A stretch of DNA of 54,562 bases from JAEUOS01 sp040382235 (GTDB lineage: Bacteria > Pseudomonadota > Gammaproteobacteria > Burkholderiales > JAEUOS01). The stretch covers positions 1 to 54,562 of the forward strand of contig JBEIFV010000023.1 of the NCBI GenBank assembly GCA_040382235.1, given 5' to 3'. A program made the translations under genes and the position numbers. The notes under the pieces were generated by a model, which was not told the DNA's origin, ran no database searches, and was given only the letters and a program-made list of their open reading frames with translations. Position 1 is the stretch's first letter, and every line of letters starts with the position of its first letter. Shown here one piece after another: positions 43,078 through 50,836 of the stretch.

Positions 43078-44603
43078 GCGGTTTTCCAATGATTCGACTG
43101 GGTGATCTCTGTGAAAAGATCACCGATGGCACCCATCACTCTCCGGTCAATCTGGAGGCGGGACCATTCAAGTACATCACCGCAAAAAACATCAAGCCGT
43201 GGGGACTCGATCTTAGAAACGTAACTTACGTTGACGAGGCCACGCATCGAGAGATTTTTGCAAGGTGTGATGTTCGCAAAAATGACATTTTGTACGTGAA
43301 GGACGGTGCAACCACCGGGGTAATAGCAATCAACACGCTGGAGGAGGAGTTTTCTCTGCTATCGAGCGTTGGCGTACTCCGTGCCGGTCCGGCGATAAAA
43401 CCAAAATACCTGTTGTACGCGCTCCAAGACCCCAAGACCAAAACCGCAATGATGGACAACGTCGCGGGCGTCGCAATAACGCGCTTGACGTTGAAAAAAC
43501 TAAACGATTCTGAAGTGCCAGTCGCGCCTCTCGCGATTCAAGACCGAATCGTCGATAAGCTTGAGGAACTACTCTCCGAGCTGGACGCAGGCGTCGCCGA
43601 ACTCAAGGCGGCTCAGAAAAAGCTCACCCAATACCGCCAATCCCTATTGAAAGCAGCCGTCGAAGGCGCCCTCACCGCAGACTGGCGCGCCGAACGTGCC
43701 AAGCGCGGCGAGCCCATCGAAACCGGCGCGCAATTGCTGGAGCGCATCCTCCGCGAACGCCGCGCGCGGTGGGAAGCTAGGCAGCTCGCGAAGTTTGCGG
43801 AGCAAGGCAAAGCACCTCCGAAGGACTGGCGCGAAAAATATCCCGAGCCATTGCGTGCAGACGAAAGCCAATTGGCGGAGTTGCCAGACGGGTGGGCTTG
43901 GGCGACCATTGATCAGATTTCGCAAATGGGCACAGGTGTGACGCCACTTAGATCGAATGCAGCTTTTTTCGACGGCGGTACTTTTCCGTGGGTAACCAGT
44001 GGCGCGCTCAACAGCGAGACCGTGACGTTGGCGACTGAACACGTCACGGAACTTGCCTTGAAGGAATGTCGTCTGGAAATCTATCCTGCAGGGTCGCTTT
44101 TGGTCGCAATGTACGGCGAAGGAAAAACGCGGGGCAAGTGCTCTGAACTATTGATTCCAGCGACGATCAATCAAGCAATAGCCGCAATTGTGCTGGAGCC
44201 CGAGGCCCAGGCATCCAAGTCATACGTCAAAGCGTTTCTGCTTGACAGCTACGAACGGATGCGAGCTCAAGCGTCTGGTGGGGTTCAACCGAATCTGAAC
44301 CTCCAGATTGTTAAGTCAATCGCGTTGCCTCTTCCGCCGAATGATGAGCAAACTGAGATCACGAAGTTGTTGGCGGGGCAATTTGATCAGATCAGTCAAC
44401 AGCAGATCGCAGTAGATCTTGGCCTTAAACAAGCCGCCGCACAGCGCAAGAACATCCTCAAAGCCGCCTTCTCCGGCCAACTGGTGCAGCAAGACCCAAA
44501 TGACGAACCGGCCACCGCGTTGCTGGAACGCATTCGCGCGGATCGGACCTCATCAACCACAGCCATTGGCGCTCGTGGCCGCAAAACGAAGGCTGCCGCA
44601 TGA
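43074..44603 (+). CDS. hsdS: Type I restriction specificity subunit S
   Basis: 509 residues with two target-recognition domains: about 5-165 (FPMIRLGDLCEKITDGTHH) and about 270-425 (LPDGWAWATIDQISQMGTG). Each is followed by a helical spacer (KLEELLSELDAGVAELKAA; LAGQFDQISQQQIAVDLGL) ending in KAA-S/V-G-L motifs. A TTG at 43074 overlapping the hsdR stop (TTGA) gives this length; an ATG at 43089 is an alternative. The first domain is noticeably lower in GC than its neighbours, in line with recombination of recognition domains. Confidence 0.9.
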   Translation: MSGFPMIRLGDLCEKITDGTHHSPVNLEAGPFKYITAKNIKPWGLDLRNVTYVDEATHREIFARCDVRKNDILYVKDGATTGVIAINTLEEEFSLLSSVGVLRAGPAIKPKYLLYALQDPKTKTAMMDNVAGVAITRLTLKKLNDSEVPVAPLAIQDRIVDKLEELLSELDAGVAELKAAQKKLTQYRQSLLKAAVEGALTADWRAERAKRGEPIETGAQLLERILRERRARWEARQLAKFAEQGKAPPKDWREKYPEPLRADESQLAELPDGWAWATIDQISQMGTGVTPLRSNAAFFDGGTFPWVTSGALNSETVTLATEHVTELALKECRLEIYPAGSLLVAMYGEGKTRGKCSELLIPATINQAIAAIVLEPEAQASKSYVKAFLLDSYERMRAQASGGVQPNLNLQIVKSIALPLPPNDEQTEITKLLAGQFDQISQQQIAVDLGLKQAAAQRKNILKAAFSGQLVQQDPNDEPATALLERIRADRTSSTTAIGARGRKTKAAA

Positions 44604-44847
44604 CGCTGTCACGATTCGCCCGAACCGAAGAGAAACGCCCGCGATTGCGGGCGTCGGGAAAAAGCGCAGGTCCTGAGTTCGAGGGCTTCACCCGTTCGGG
44701 CTGCCGCCGCTGCTGGCGACCTCTACAATCTCACGCTTACCTACGAGTTCGGATTTTACGTGCGAAGGCGGACGTGAATGGATTTGAATTGCCGTTTTGC
44801 CCGATGCGCCTTCGGTGCCGCCAATTGATATGCAGGGGAGCGAACAC
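44604..44847. other. Gap between hsdS and AAA ATPase gene
   Basis: These 244 bases separate the hsdRS pair from the ATPase gene. A 7-bp hairpin CGCCCGC-GATT-GCGGGCG lies at 44636-44653 without a plus-strand T-run. A TACAAT hexamer at 44724-44729 could be a -10 element, but its -35 is poor. The gap suggests that the ATPase/TOPRIM pair can be expressed separately from hsdRS. Confidence 0.35.
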
Positions 44848-46026
44848 ATGATTCGCACAATTCGGATCGACGGGTTCAAGTCGATTGTTTCGATGGAGCT
44901 GCCGCTCGGGCGGGTGAATTGCTTCATCGGCGCCAATGGCGTGGGCAAGAGCAACATTCTGGAAGCCATTGGCGTACTGGGTGCGGCTGCCAGTGGCCGG
45001 GTGGATGACGAGTCGCTGCTTCGGCGCGGGGTACGCCCCGGCGTGCCGCGCCTGTACAAGACATCGTTCGAGTCGAGCAAGGTGCCGGTGCATATCGCGC
45101 TGGATGCGGAGGGCGACGGTCGTACCAGCTACAGGGTTTCCTTGCTCAACCCGCTGGAGAATCCAGAACCGGCATGGTCGTTCAAGACCGAGCGACTCGT
45201 AGTTGGTAATGAGGAGATCGTATCCGACGGGGTGCGTAACAAGCGCAATCTCACGCCTACTGCGGGTTTGGCCGCACTGAAGCTGGTGGAAGTACCGGAG
45301 CAAAGCCCGGCCTCGGAGCTGATGCGGCGTTTGCAGAACTTTGCGATCTACTCGCCCAACACACCGACTTTGCGGGCAATGGTGGGCGACCCACAGTCGC
45401 GGGCACCGTTGGGCCTGGCGGGCGGGCGGCTGGCCGAGGCGTTCGCGGAGTTCCGCCGTGCGGTGTTGGACAAGAACGAGACGTTGTCCGAGAGCGTTTT
45501 CGAGTTGGTGGACTGGGTAGCGGACATTCAGACTACCAGCGCGGCGGGGTCGCTGCTTTCACCTTCGGTTGCACGCACCAAGGAGGTGTTGCGGTTCACC
45601 GATCGCTATATGCGCAAAAGCCGCAATACGCTTACCGCCTACGACGCCAGCGAAGGGGCGTTATATGTGTTGTTCAGCGCGATCCTGTGCCTTTCAGCGA
45701 ATGCCCCGACGATGTTCGCCATTGACAACCTTGACCAGGCGTTGAATCCCCGCTTGGTGACGCGCCTGACATCCAAACTGGATGAGTGGCTCAAGGCTAC
45801 CGGCAGCGGCCGGCAGCTGCTCTTTACCGCGCACAATCCTGCGGTACTTGATGGCCTGAATCTGCGCGATGATCAGGTACGGCTCTTCGCGGTCGATCGC
45901 AACAGCGAGGGCCATACGGTGGTGCGACGCATCGCGCCTTCCGAGGCACTGCTCAAACTCAACCAGACCTATCCGCTATCGCGGCTGTGGATGATGGGCA
46001 ATCTGGGCGCCGTGCCGAATGTCTGA
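44848..46026 (+). CDS. AAA-family (OLD/RecF-like, AAA_21 type) ATPase of a putative defence module
   Basis: 392 residues. The N-terminus MIRTIRIDGFKSIVSMELPL and Walker A GANGVGKS (28-35) are typical of SMC/OLD-like ATPases. A central helical region follows. The late part has a Walker B-like TMFAIDNLDQALNPR, where Asp293 is followed by Asn294 instead of the catalytic Glu, and the switch LLFTAHNPAVLDGL (His329). There is no fused nuclease. The ATG at 44848 has GGGGAGCG upstream. It overlaps the TOPRIM-like gene by 8 bp, so the two form a pair. This architecture resembles AAA/TOPRIM effectors such as PARIS, Gabija and class 2 OLD; the exact family is not identified. Confidence 0.8.
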   Translation: MIRTIRIDGFKSIVSMELPLGRVNCFIGANGVGKSNILEAIGVLGAAASGRVDDESLLRRGVRPGVPRLYKTSFESSKVPVHIALDAEGDGRTSYRVSLLNPLENPEPAWSFKTERLVVGNEEIVSDGVRNKRNLTPTAGLAALKLVEVPEQSPASELMRRLQNFAIYSPNTPTLRAMVGDPQSRAPLGLAGGRLAEAFAEFRRAVLDKNETLSESVFELVDWVADIQTTSAAGSLLSPSVARTKEVLRFTDRYMRKSRNTLTAYDASEGALYVLFSAILCLSANAPTMFAIDNLDQALNPRLVTRLTSKLDEWLKATGSGRQLLFTAHNPAVLDGLNLRDDQVRLFAVDRNSEGHTVVRRIAPSEALLKLNQTYPLSRLWMMGNLGAVPNV

Positions 46027-46717
46027 ATTGCGGATCGGGTTGGTGGCCGAAGGGGTCACCGACAAGATCATCATCGAGGCCGCCCTGCGGGCCATCGTTG
46101 GTTCTTCATTCGTGCTGACGCTGCTGCAGCCGGAAGCCACTCAGCCTTCCTTTGGTCAAGGCTGGGGTGGCGTGTTGAAGTGGTGCGACGGCTTTCGTGA
46201 ATCCGGTTTTGGCGACTTTGAGCATGACCCGCGACTGACGGATTTCGACCTTGTGATCGTGCATCTGGACGCGGATGTGGCGGACAAGGCCTATGCCGAT
46301 AACGGGCCAGCGGTAGCGCACCTGGCCTTGACCAAAGGATTGATGGCGATGCCGTTCGCGCTACCTTGCCCGCCCGCCGGCGATACAACTTCACTTGTCG
46401 AACGCTTAATCTTGTCTTGGCTCGGTGTCGCTGCATGTGGCACGAAGGCTGTTTTATGCATTCCGTCCAAATCCATCGAAGCATGGTTGGCCGCCGCCTT
46501 ACTGCCGGGCGAGAGAGCGCTGATGGACAACATCGAATGCGACATGAATGTCGAAGGCGTGTTGGCCCGATTGCCAATTGCCAAGCGGGTCCGGAAGAAT
46601 GGACGGGAGTACCGGGCGCAAGCCGCCGCCGTCACTGCGGCGTGGGCCTCAAGCGTCCGCCGGCTTTGTACGAGCGCGGCTGACTTTGAACATCGGGTTA
46701 TGGCGGTGCTGGCTTAG
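46019..46717 (+). CDS. TOPRIM-like (DUF4276/OLD-type) putative effector
   Basis: 232 residues. The N-terminus LRIGLVAEGVTDKIIIEAAL contains the TOPRIM glutamate (Glu11). DFDLVIVHLDADVAD gives the DxD pair (Asp84, Asp86). CIPSKSIEAWLAAAL (Glu154) matches the IEAW element common to these TOPRIM-like proteins. Such domains are Mg2+-dependent nucleases in OLD, Gabija and AriB. It is translationally coupled to the ATPase gene, whose product probably holds or activates it. It may cut nucleic acid on sensing infection or failure of the neighbouring restriction system (inference). Confidence 0.7.
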   Translation: MSELRIGLVAEGVTDKIIIEAALRAIVGSSFVLTLLQPEATQPSFGQGWGGVLKWCDGFRESGFGDFEHDPRLTDFDLVIVHLDADVADKAYADNGPAVAHLALTKGLMAMPFALPCPPAGDTTSLVERLILSWLGVAACGTKAVLCIPSKSIEAWLAAALLPGERALMDNIECDMNVEGVLARLPIAKRVRKNGREYRAQAAAVTAAWASSVRRLCTSAADFEHRVMAVLA

Positions 46718-46753
46718 GTACGCCCAAAGGCGACGGGCCGGCTTTTGAGACTT

Positions 46754-46842
46754 TTGGCGTAGTCGCCTAATTTATTGGCGCAATTCGACAAATCGCGCCA
46801 TTAGATGTAATATTTTGGCGCAATAAGCCAACTTCGCGCCAA
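46754..46842 (+). promoter_or_regulatory. Operator array and promoter of the fic-like gene
   Basis: TTGGCGCAA occurs at 46775-46783 and 46815-46823, exactly 40 bases apart. Each copy is followed 9-10 bases later by an inverted partner (TCGCGCCAT at 46793, TCGCGCCAA at 46834). A third related box TTGGCGTAGTCGCCTAA starts at 46754. Between them is a promoter: TCGACA (46785-46790), 17 bases, TAATAT (46808-46813). The boxes overlap the -35 and the start of transcription. The start codon at 46849 follows only 6 bases after the last box, and no ribosome site is visible. Confidence 0.65.
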
Positions 46843-46848
46843 ACCGCT

Positions 46849-48240
46849 ATGCCCAAGAAACTGCCGTATGACCTCAACGCGCGCATTGAAGCGCTCATCG
46901 TCCGGCAGCCGGAAGGCGCCGGAATTGATGCGCTTCATGCGGAGCTGGCGGCCGATGTCAGCCGCCGCACGCTGCAGCGCCGCCTGGCCGCGTTGGCCGA
47001 TGCCGGAAGAATCTTCACGGCGGGCCGCGGCCCCGGGCTGCGCTACCGGCAACTGCAAAGCACCAAGGCGGTAGCTCGCGAGCCGGGACCCGAGGAAGGG
47101 ATCAAGGTATCGCCTGAAGGCGAGGAAGTCCGGCGCCATGTACGCCAGGCCCGGGATCAGCGCGCGCCGGTGAGCTACCGGCAGTCTTTTCTGGAGCAAT
47201 ACACGCCGAACCACACCGCGTATTTGCCGGAAGCGTTGCGGGCGCAGCTGCACAGCCTCGGCCGCCCGGCGGCGGCAATGGTGGCAGCGCCGGCGGGCAC
47301 GTTCGCGCGCGACATTCTCAACCGCCTGCTGATCGACCTTTCCTGGGCGTCGTCGCAACTCGAGGGCAACACGTATTCGCGGCTCGATACCGAGCGGCTG
47401 ATCGAGCACGGGCAGGCTGCCGCCGGCAAGGACGCGCTGGAAACCCAGATGATTCTCAACCACAAGGCGGCCATCGAGTACCTGGTGCGCGATACCGAGC
47501 ATGTGGGTGTGAATGCCGAAACAATCATCGCCCTGCACGCCTTTTTGTCGGATGGCCTGATGCCCGACCCGACGGCCTGTGGCCGCCTGCGCAACCGGCC
47601 GGTCGAAATCGGCGGCAGCGTCTACCTGCCGATCGCCCTGCCGCAGCGAATCGAGGAACTGTTTGGTGTGGTCGTCGAAATGGCGGCCGAGATCGTCGAT
47701 CCGTTCGAGCAGTCTTTTTTCCTGATGGTGCATCTGCCCTACCTGCAGCCTTTCGAGGACGTCAACAAGCGGGTTTCGCGGCTTGCCGCCAACATTCCGT
47801 TCATCCGGCACAACCTCTCGCCGCTGTCTTTCATCGACGTGGACGCGCAGGACTATGTCGAAGGCCTGCTCGGCGTGTATGAGCTCAACCGTGTTGAACT
47901 ATTGCGCGACATTTTCGTGCGGGCCTATGAGCGCTCTTGCCAGCAGTATGTCGCCGTGCGCCAGCAACTGGTGCCACCCGACGCAGTGCGCCTGCGCTAC
48001 CGTAACCAGTTGTCCACCCTCGTGGCCACCATCGTGCGTGGCGGTGTGCCGGCCAATGCCGAAACCATCGGCGCCCGCGTGCCCGATACGGTGGTTGCCG
48101 CGGATCGCGCACGCTTCACCGCGCTGGCGATCGAGGAGTTTCGCAATCTGCACCCCGGCAATGCCATCCGCTTTGGATTGCGGCCGCTGGAATTCGCGGC
48201 TTGGCAGGAAAGCTGCGCCATCGGCCCCAAGACCCTGTAA
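46849..48240 (+). CDS. Fic-family protein with degenerate active site and N-terminal winged helix
   Basis: 463 residues. Residues about 5-70 form a helix-turn-helix or winged helix (SRRTLQRRLAALADAGRIFT). An inhibitory-type motif SSQLEGN (Ser168-Gly173) lies before the Fic core. The core motif is QPFEDVNKR (300-308); the canonical form is HPFxDGNGR, so the catalytic His is Gln300 and both glycines differ. AMP transfer is therefore doubtful. The C-terminal region after about 370 is unassigned. It has its own promoter with repeated operators, and hsdM follows 26 bases later. A regulatory role on the methylase is plausible. Confidence 0.8.
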   Translation: MPKKLPYDLNARIEALIVRQPEGAGIDALHAELAADVSRRTLQRRLAALADAGRIFTAGRGPGLRYRQLQSTKAVAREPGPEEGIKVSPEGEEVRRHVRQARDQRAPVSYRQSFLEQYTPNHTAYLPEALRAQLHSLGRPAAAMVAAPAGTFARDILNRLLIDLSWASSQLEGNTYSRLDTERLIEHGQAAAGKDALETQMILNHKAAIEYLVRDTEHVGVNAETIIALHAFLSDGLMPDPTACGRLRNRPVEIGGSVYLPIALPQRIEELFGVVVEMAAEIVDPFEQSFFLMVHLPYLQPFEDVNKRVSRLAANIPFIRHNLSPLSFIDVDAQDYVEGLLGVYELNRVELLRDIFVRAYERSCQQYVAVRQQLVPPDAVRLRYRNQLSTLVATIVRGGVPANAETIGARVPDTVVAADRARFTALAIEEFRNLHPGNAIRFGLRPLEFAAWQESCAIGPKTL

Positions 48241-48266
48241 CGCTTACGCCGGAAGAACCCGCACAT

Positions 48267-49724
48267 ATGAACGCATCCTCCCTGGTCCAGAAAGTCTGGA
48301 ATTTCTGCCACACCCTGCGCGACGACGGGGTCGGCTATGGCGACTATCTGGAACAGCTCACCTACCTGCTGTTCCTCAAGCTGGCGCATGAATACGCGCA
48401 GGAGCCGTACAAACGGGACACCCATATCCCCAAGGGATACGACTGGGCCAGCCTTACCTCGAAGAACGGCGAGCCGCTCGAATCCCACTACCTGGCCGTG
48501 CTGCACAGGCTGGGGCAGGAGCCGGGGATGCTGGGCGCCATCTTCTTCAAGGCGCAAAACAAGATCCAGGACCCGGCCAAGCTTTCACGGCTGGTGCAGT
48601 TGATCGACGCCGAAAACTGGATCAGCCTGGATGCGGATACCAAGGGCGACCTCTACGAAGGCCTGCTGCAGAAGAACGCGGAAGACACCAAGAGCGGCGC
48701 CGGGCAGTACTTCACGCCGCGCGCGTTGATCGAGGCGATGGTGGCGTGCGTGCGGCCGGAGCCGATGAAAACCATTGCCGACCCGGCCTGCGGCACCGGC
48801 GGGTTTTTCCTCGGCGCCTACAACTGGTTGACCCGGCCAGGTGCCAAGCTGGACCGACGGGCCAAGGAGTTTTTGCGCGACAAGACCTTCCTCGGCAACG
48901 AGATCGTGCCCAACACGCGCCGCATGTGCCTGATGAACCTGTTTCTGCACAACATCGGCGAGCTCGATGGCGAGCCGGCGGTCGAGCGTTCCGACGCGCT
49001 GATCGCCGAGCCGAAGCAGAAGGTGGACTACGTGCTGGCCAACCCGCCCTTCGGCAAGAAGAGCAGCATGACCATCACCAACGCCGACGGCGAGGAAGAT
49101 CGGGACGCGCTCACCTACGAGCGGCAGGACTTCTGGGAAACCACTTCCAACAAGCAACTCAACTTCCTGCAGCACATCGCGAGCATGTTGAAGGTGAACG
49201 GCCAGGCTGCCGTGGTGCTACCGGACAACGTGTTGTTCGAAGGCGGTGCAGGTGAAAAGATCCGCCGCAAGCTGCTGGAAACCTGCGACGTGCACACCCT
49301 GCTACGCCTGCCCACCGGCATTTTCTATGCGCAGGGCGTCAAGGCGAATGTGCTGTTCTTCGACGCCAAGGCCAAGGATGGCAACGTGCATACCAAGGGC
49401 GTGTGGATCTACGACCTGCGCACCAACAAGCATTTCACGCTCAAGACCCGCACCCTCAAGACTGAAGACCTGAGCGACTTCATCACCTGCTACCGTGCCG
49501 AGAACCGGCACGAGCGTACCGAAAGCGAGCGCTTCCGTTACTTCACCTTTGAGGAAGTGATCGCCCGCGACAAGGCCAGCCTCGACATTTTCTGGATGAA
49601 GGACGACAGCCTCGAAAACCTCGATGACCTGCCACCGCCGGATGTGCTGGCGCAGGAGATCATCGAGCACCTGGAGGCGGCGCTGGCGTCGTTTCGGGAT
49701 GTGGCGGCGGGGTTGCAGCGGTAG
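48267..49724 (+). CDS. hsdM: Type I DNA methyltransferase subunit M
   Basis: 485 residues. The N-terminal HsdM domain begins SLVQKVWNFCHTLRDDGVGY. The SAM site is ADPACGTGGF (Asp172-Phe180), the catalytic motif IV is NPPF (259-262), and GQYFTPRALIEAMV marks the family. It makes N6-methyladenine with HsdS and protects host DNA. The ATG at 48267 has GGAAGAA upstream; the open frame before it overlaps the fic-like gene and is not homologous. It is separated from hsdR/hsdS by about 3.7 kb of other genes and probably shares the fic-like transcript. Confidence 0.94.
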   Translation: MNASSLVQKVWNFCHTLRDDGVGYGDYLEQLTYLLFLKLAHEYAQEPYKRDTHIPKGYDWASLTSKNGEPLESHYLAVLHRLGQEPGMLGAIFFKAQNKIQDPAKLSRLVQLIDAENWISLDADTKGDLYEGLLQKNAEDTKSGAGQYFTPRALIEAMVACVRPEPMKTIADPACGTGGFFLGAYNWLTRPGAKLDRRAKEFLRDKTFLGNEIVPNTRRMCLMNLFLHNIGELDGEPAVERSDALIAEPKQKVDYVLANPPFGKKSSMTITNADGEEDRDALTYERQDFWETTSNKQLNFLQHIASMLKVNGQAAVVLPDNVLFEGGAGEKIRRKLLETCDVHTLLRLPTGIFYAQGVKANVLFFDAKAKDGNVHTKGVWIYDLRTNKHFTLKTRTLKTEDLSDFITCYRAENRHERTESERFRYFTFEEVIARDKASLDIFWMKDDSLENLDDLPPPDVLAQEIIEHLEAALASFRDVAAGLQR

Positions 49725-49744
49725 GGAATCAGATCTCTTGGTCG

Positions 49745-50836
49745 CTAAAGCTTCAACTTCCCCGCATACCCCGTCAATTCCAGATATCCACGCCCTACCC
49801 GTTTGCCTGCGGCCGCGACCACCACCGCGCCTTCCCAGTAAAACCCGCCAGTGCTCATGCGCGCATCGATTTCCTGATCGTCCATCAGGGGTTGCAGGGT
49901 CAGCACTTCGTCGCCAACGATGACCTCGAAGCCGATCGGGTAACGCGCTTGCGAGCGCGGTGACACCCAGGTGCGCTGCGGAGTCCAGCGAACTCCCGCG
50001 GCATCCTTCAACAAACGCCCTTGCGCGTCGCGGCGCGCGGCATGCGACCACAAGGGTGCGCCATCCGGCGTGCGGATGCGAAACGCTATCAGGCTGCCGC
50101 CGTCATCGAAGTTGATACCGATCCAGTCCCAGCCTGCGGCGCGTTCGTCCAGCAGGGTGCTCGACCATTCATGATCGAGCCAGGCGCGGCCACTGGCTTG
50201 CCATGGGCGACGCGCGGCGCCGCTGCCCGCGGTGACGCGGCCGCTTACCTTGAGTTGTGGTTCGCTGTAGTAGTGGCTGGACTGTTCGGGCTTCGGGCCT
50301 TTTTGAGAGAAGCCGCTCTCGCCCTGCAGGACCGGCGCTCCACTCGGCTCAAAACTGACCGCGATATCGAGTTCGCGCCCCGCGATGCGCGCCTCGTACT
50401 TGCCGCTGCGCGCGTCCCGCTTGAAGCTCCAGTCGCCGATGGCAACATCGGTATCAGCTTCGGAAAAGCGCACGCCGCCCGGACCTGCCCGCGCTGATCG
50501 CTCTTCATGAATCAGCTTGCCCTTCTCAGGCAGCGCAAGGGCCGCGTGCGCGAACAGCAGTTGCTTGGGCGCGAAGCGGCTCGGGTTGGCGTCGGCATGA
50601 CCGGTACGCGAGCGGAAGAAGGTGATCTGGAAACCGCATGGCTCGGCGCCTACTCGTTCCAGCCAGCCGGTGACATACCACCACTCGGTGCGAAAGCCGG
50701 GGTGGGCCCCGTAGTCGCGCGGGAACACGATCGGTCGGCTCTTTTGCACCTGGTCGTAGACCAGCGGCGCATCCTTTGCAAATGCGCGTGGCAAGGCCAG
50801 GAGCGGCAGGCTCGCCAACAGGGTGCGGCGCCTCAC
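49745..50836 (-). CDS. Exported lipocalin-like/carotenoid 1,2-hydratase-like protein (AttH family)
   Basis: 363 residues from a GTG that overlaps the upstream permease stop (GTGA), with GAAGGAAG before it. The N-terminus VRRRTLLASLPLLALPRAFA is a signal peptide with Tat-like arginines. AttH/CrtC-type features are PRDYGAHPGFRTEWWYVTGW, SSHYYSEPQLKVSGRV and GRAWLDHEWSS. Family members sit in attEFGH cassettes with an ABC ATPase and FtsX-type permease, as here. The role is probably handling of a lipid or hydrophobic compound at the envelope; the substrate is unknown. Confidence 0.82.
   Translation of the reverse strand: MRRRTLLASLPLLALPRAFAKDAPLVYDQVQKSRPIVFPRDYGAHPGFRTEWWYVTGWLERVGAEPCGFQITFFRSRTGHADANPSRFAPKQLLFAHAALALPEKGKLIHEERSARAGPGGVRFSEADTDVAIGDWSFKRDARSGKYEARIAGRELDIAVSFEPSGAPVLQGESGFSQKGPKPEQSSHYYSEPQLKVSGRVTAGSGAARRPWQASGRAWLDHEWSSTLLDERAAGWDWIGINFDDGGSLIAFRIRTPDGAPLWSHAARRDAQGRLLKDAAGVRWTPQRTWVSPRSQARYPIGFEVIVGDEVLTLQPLMDDQEIDARMSTGGFYWEGAVVVAAAGKRVGRGYLELTGYAGKLKL

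Noticed and set aside
44636..44653. Terminator after hsdS
   Set aside because: The 7-bp hairpin has no T-run on the plus strand, so I list it only as part of the gap description.
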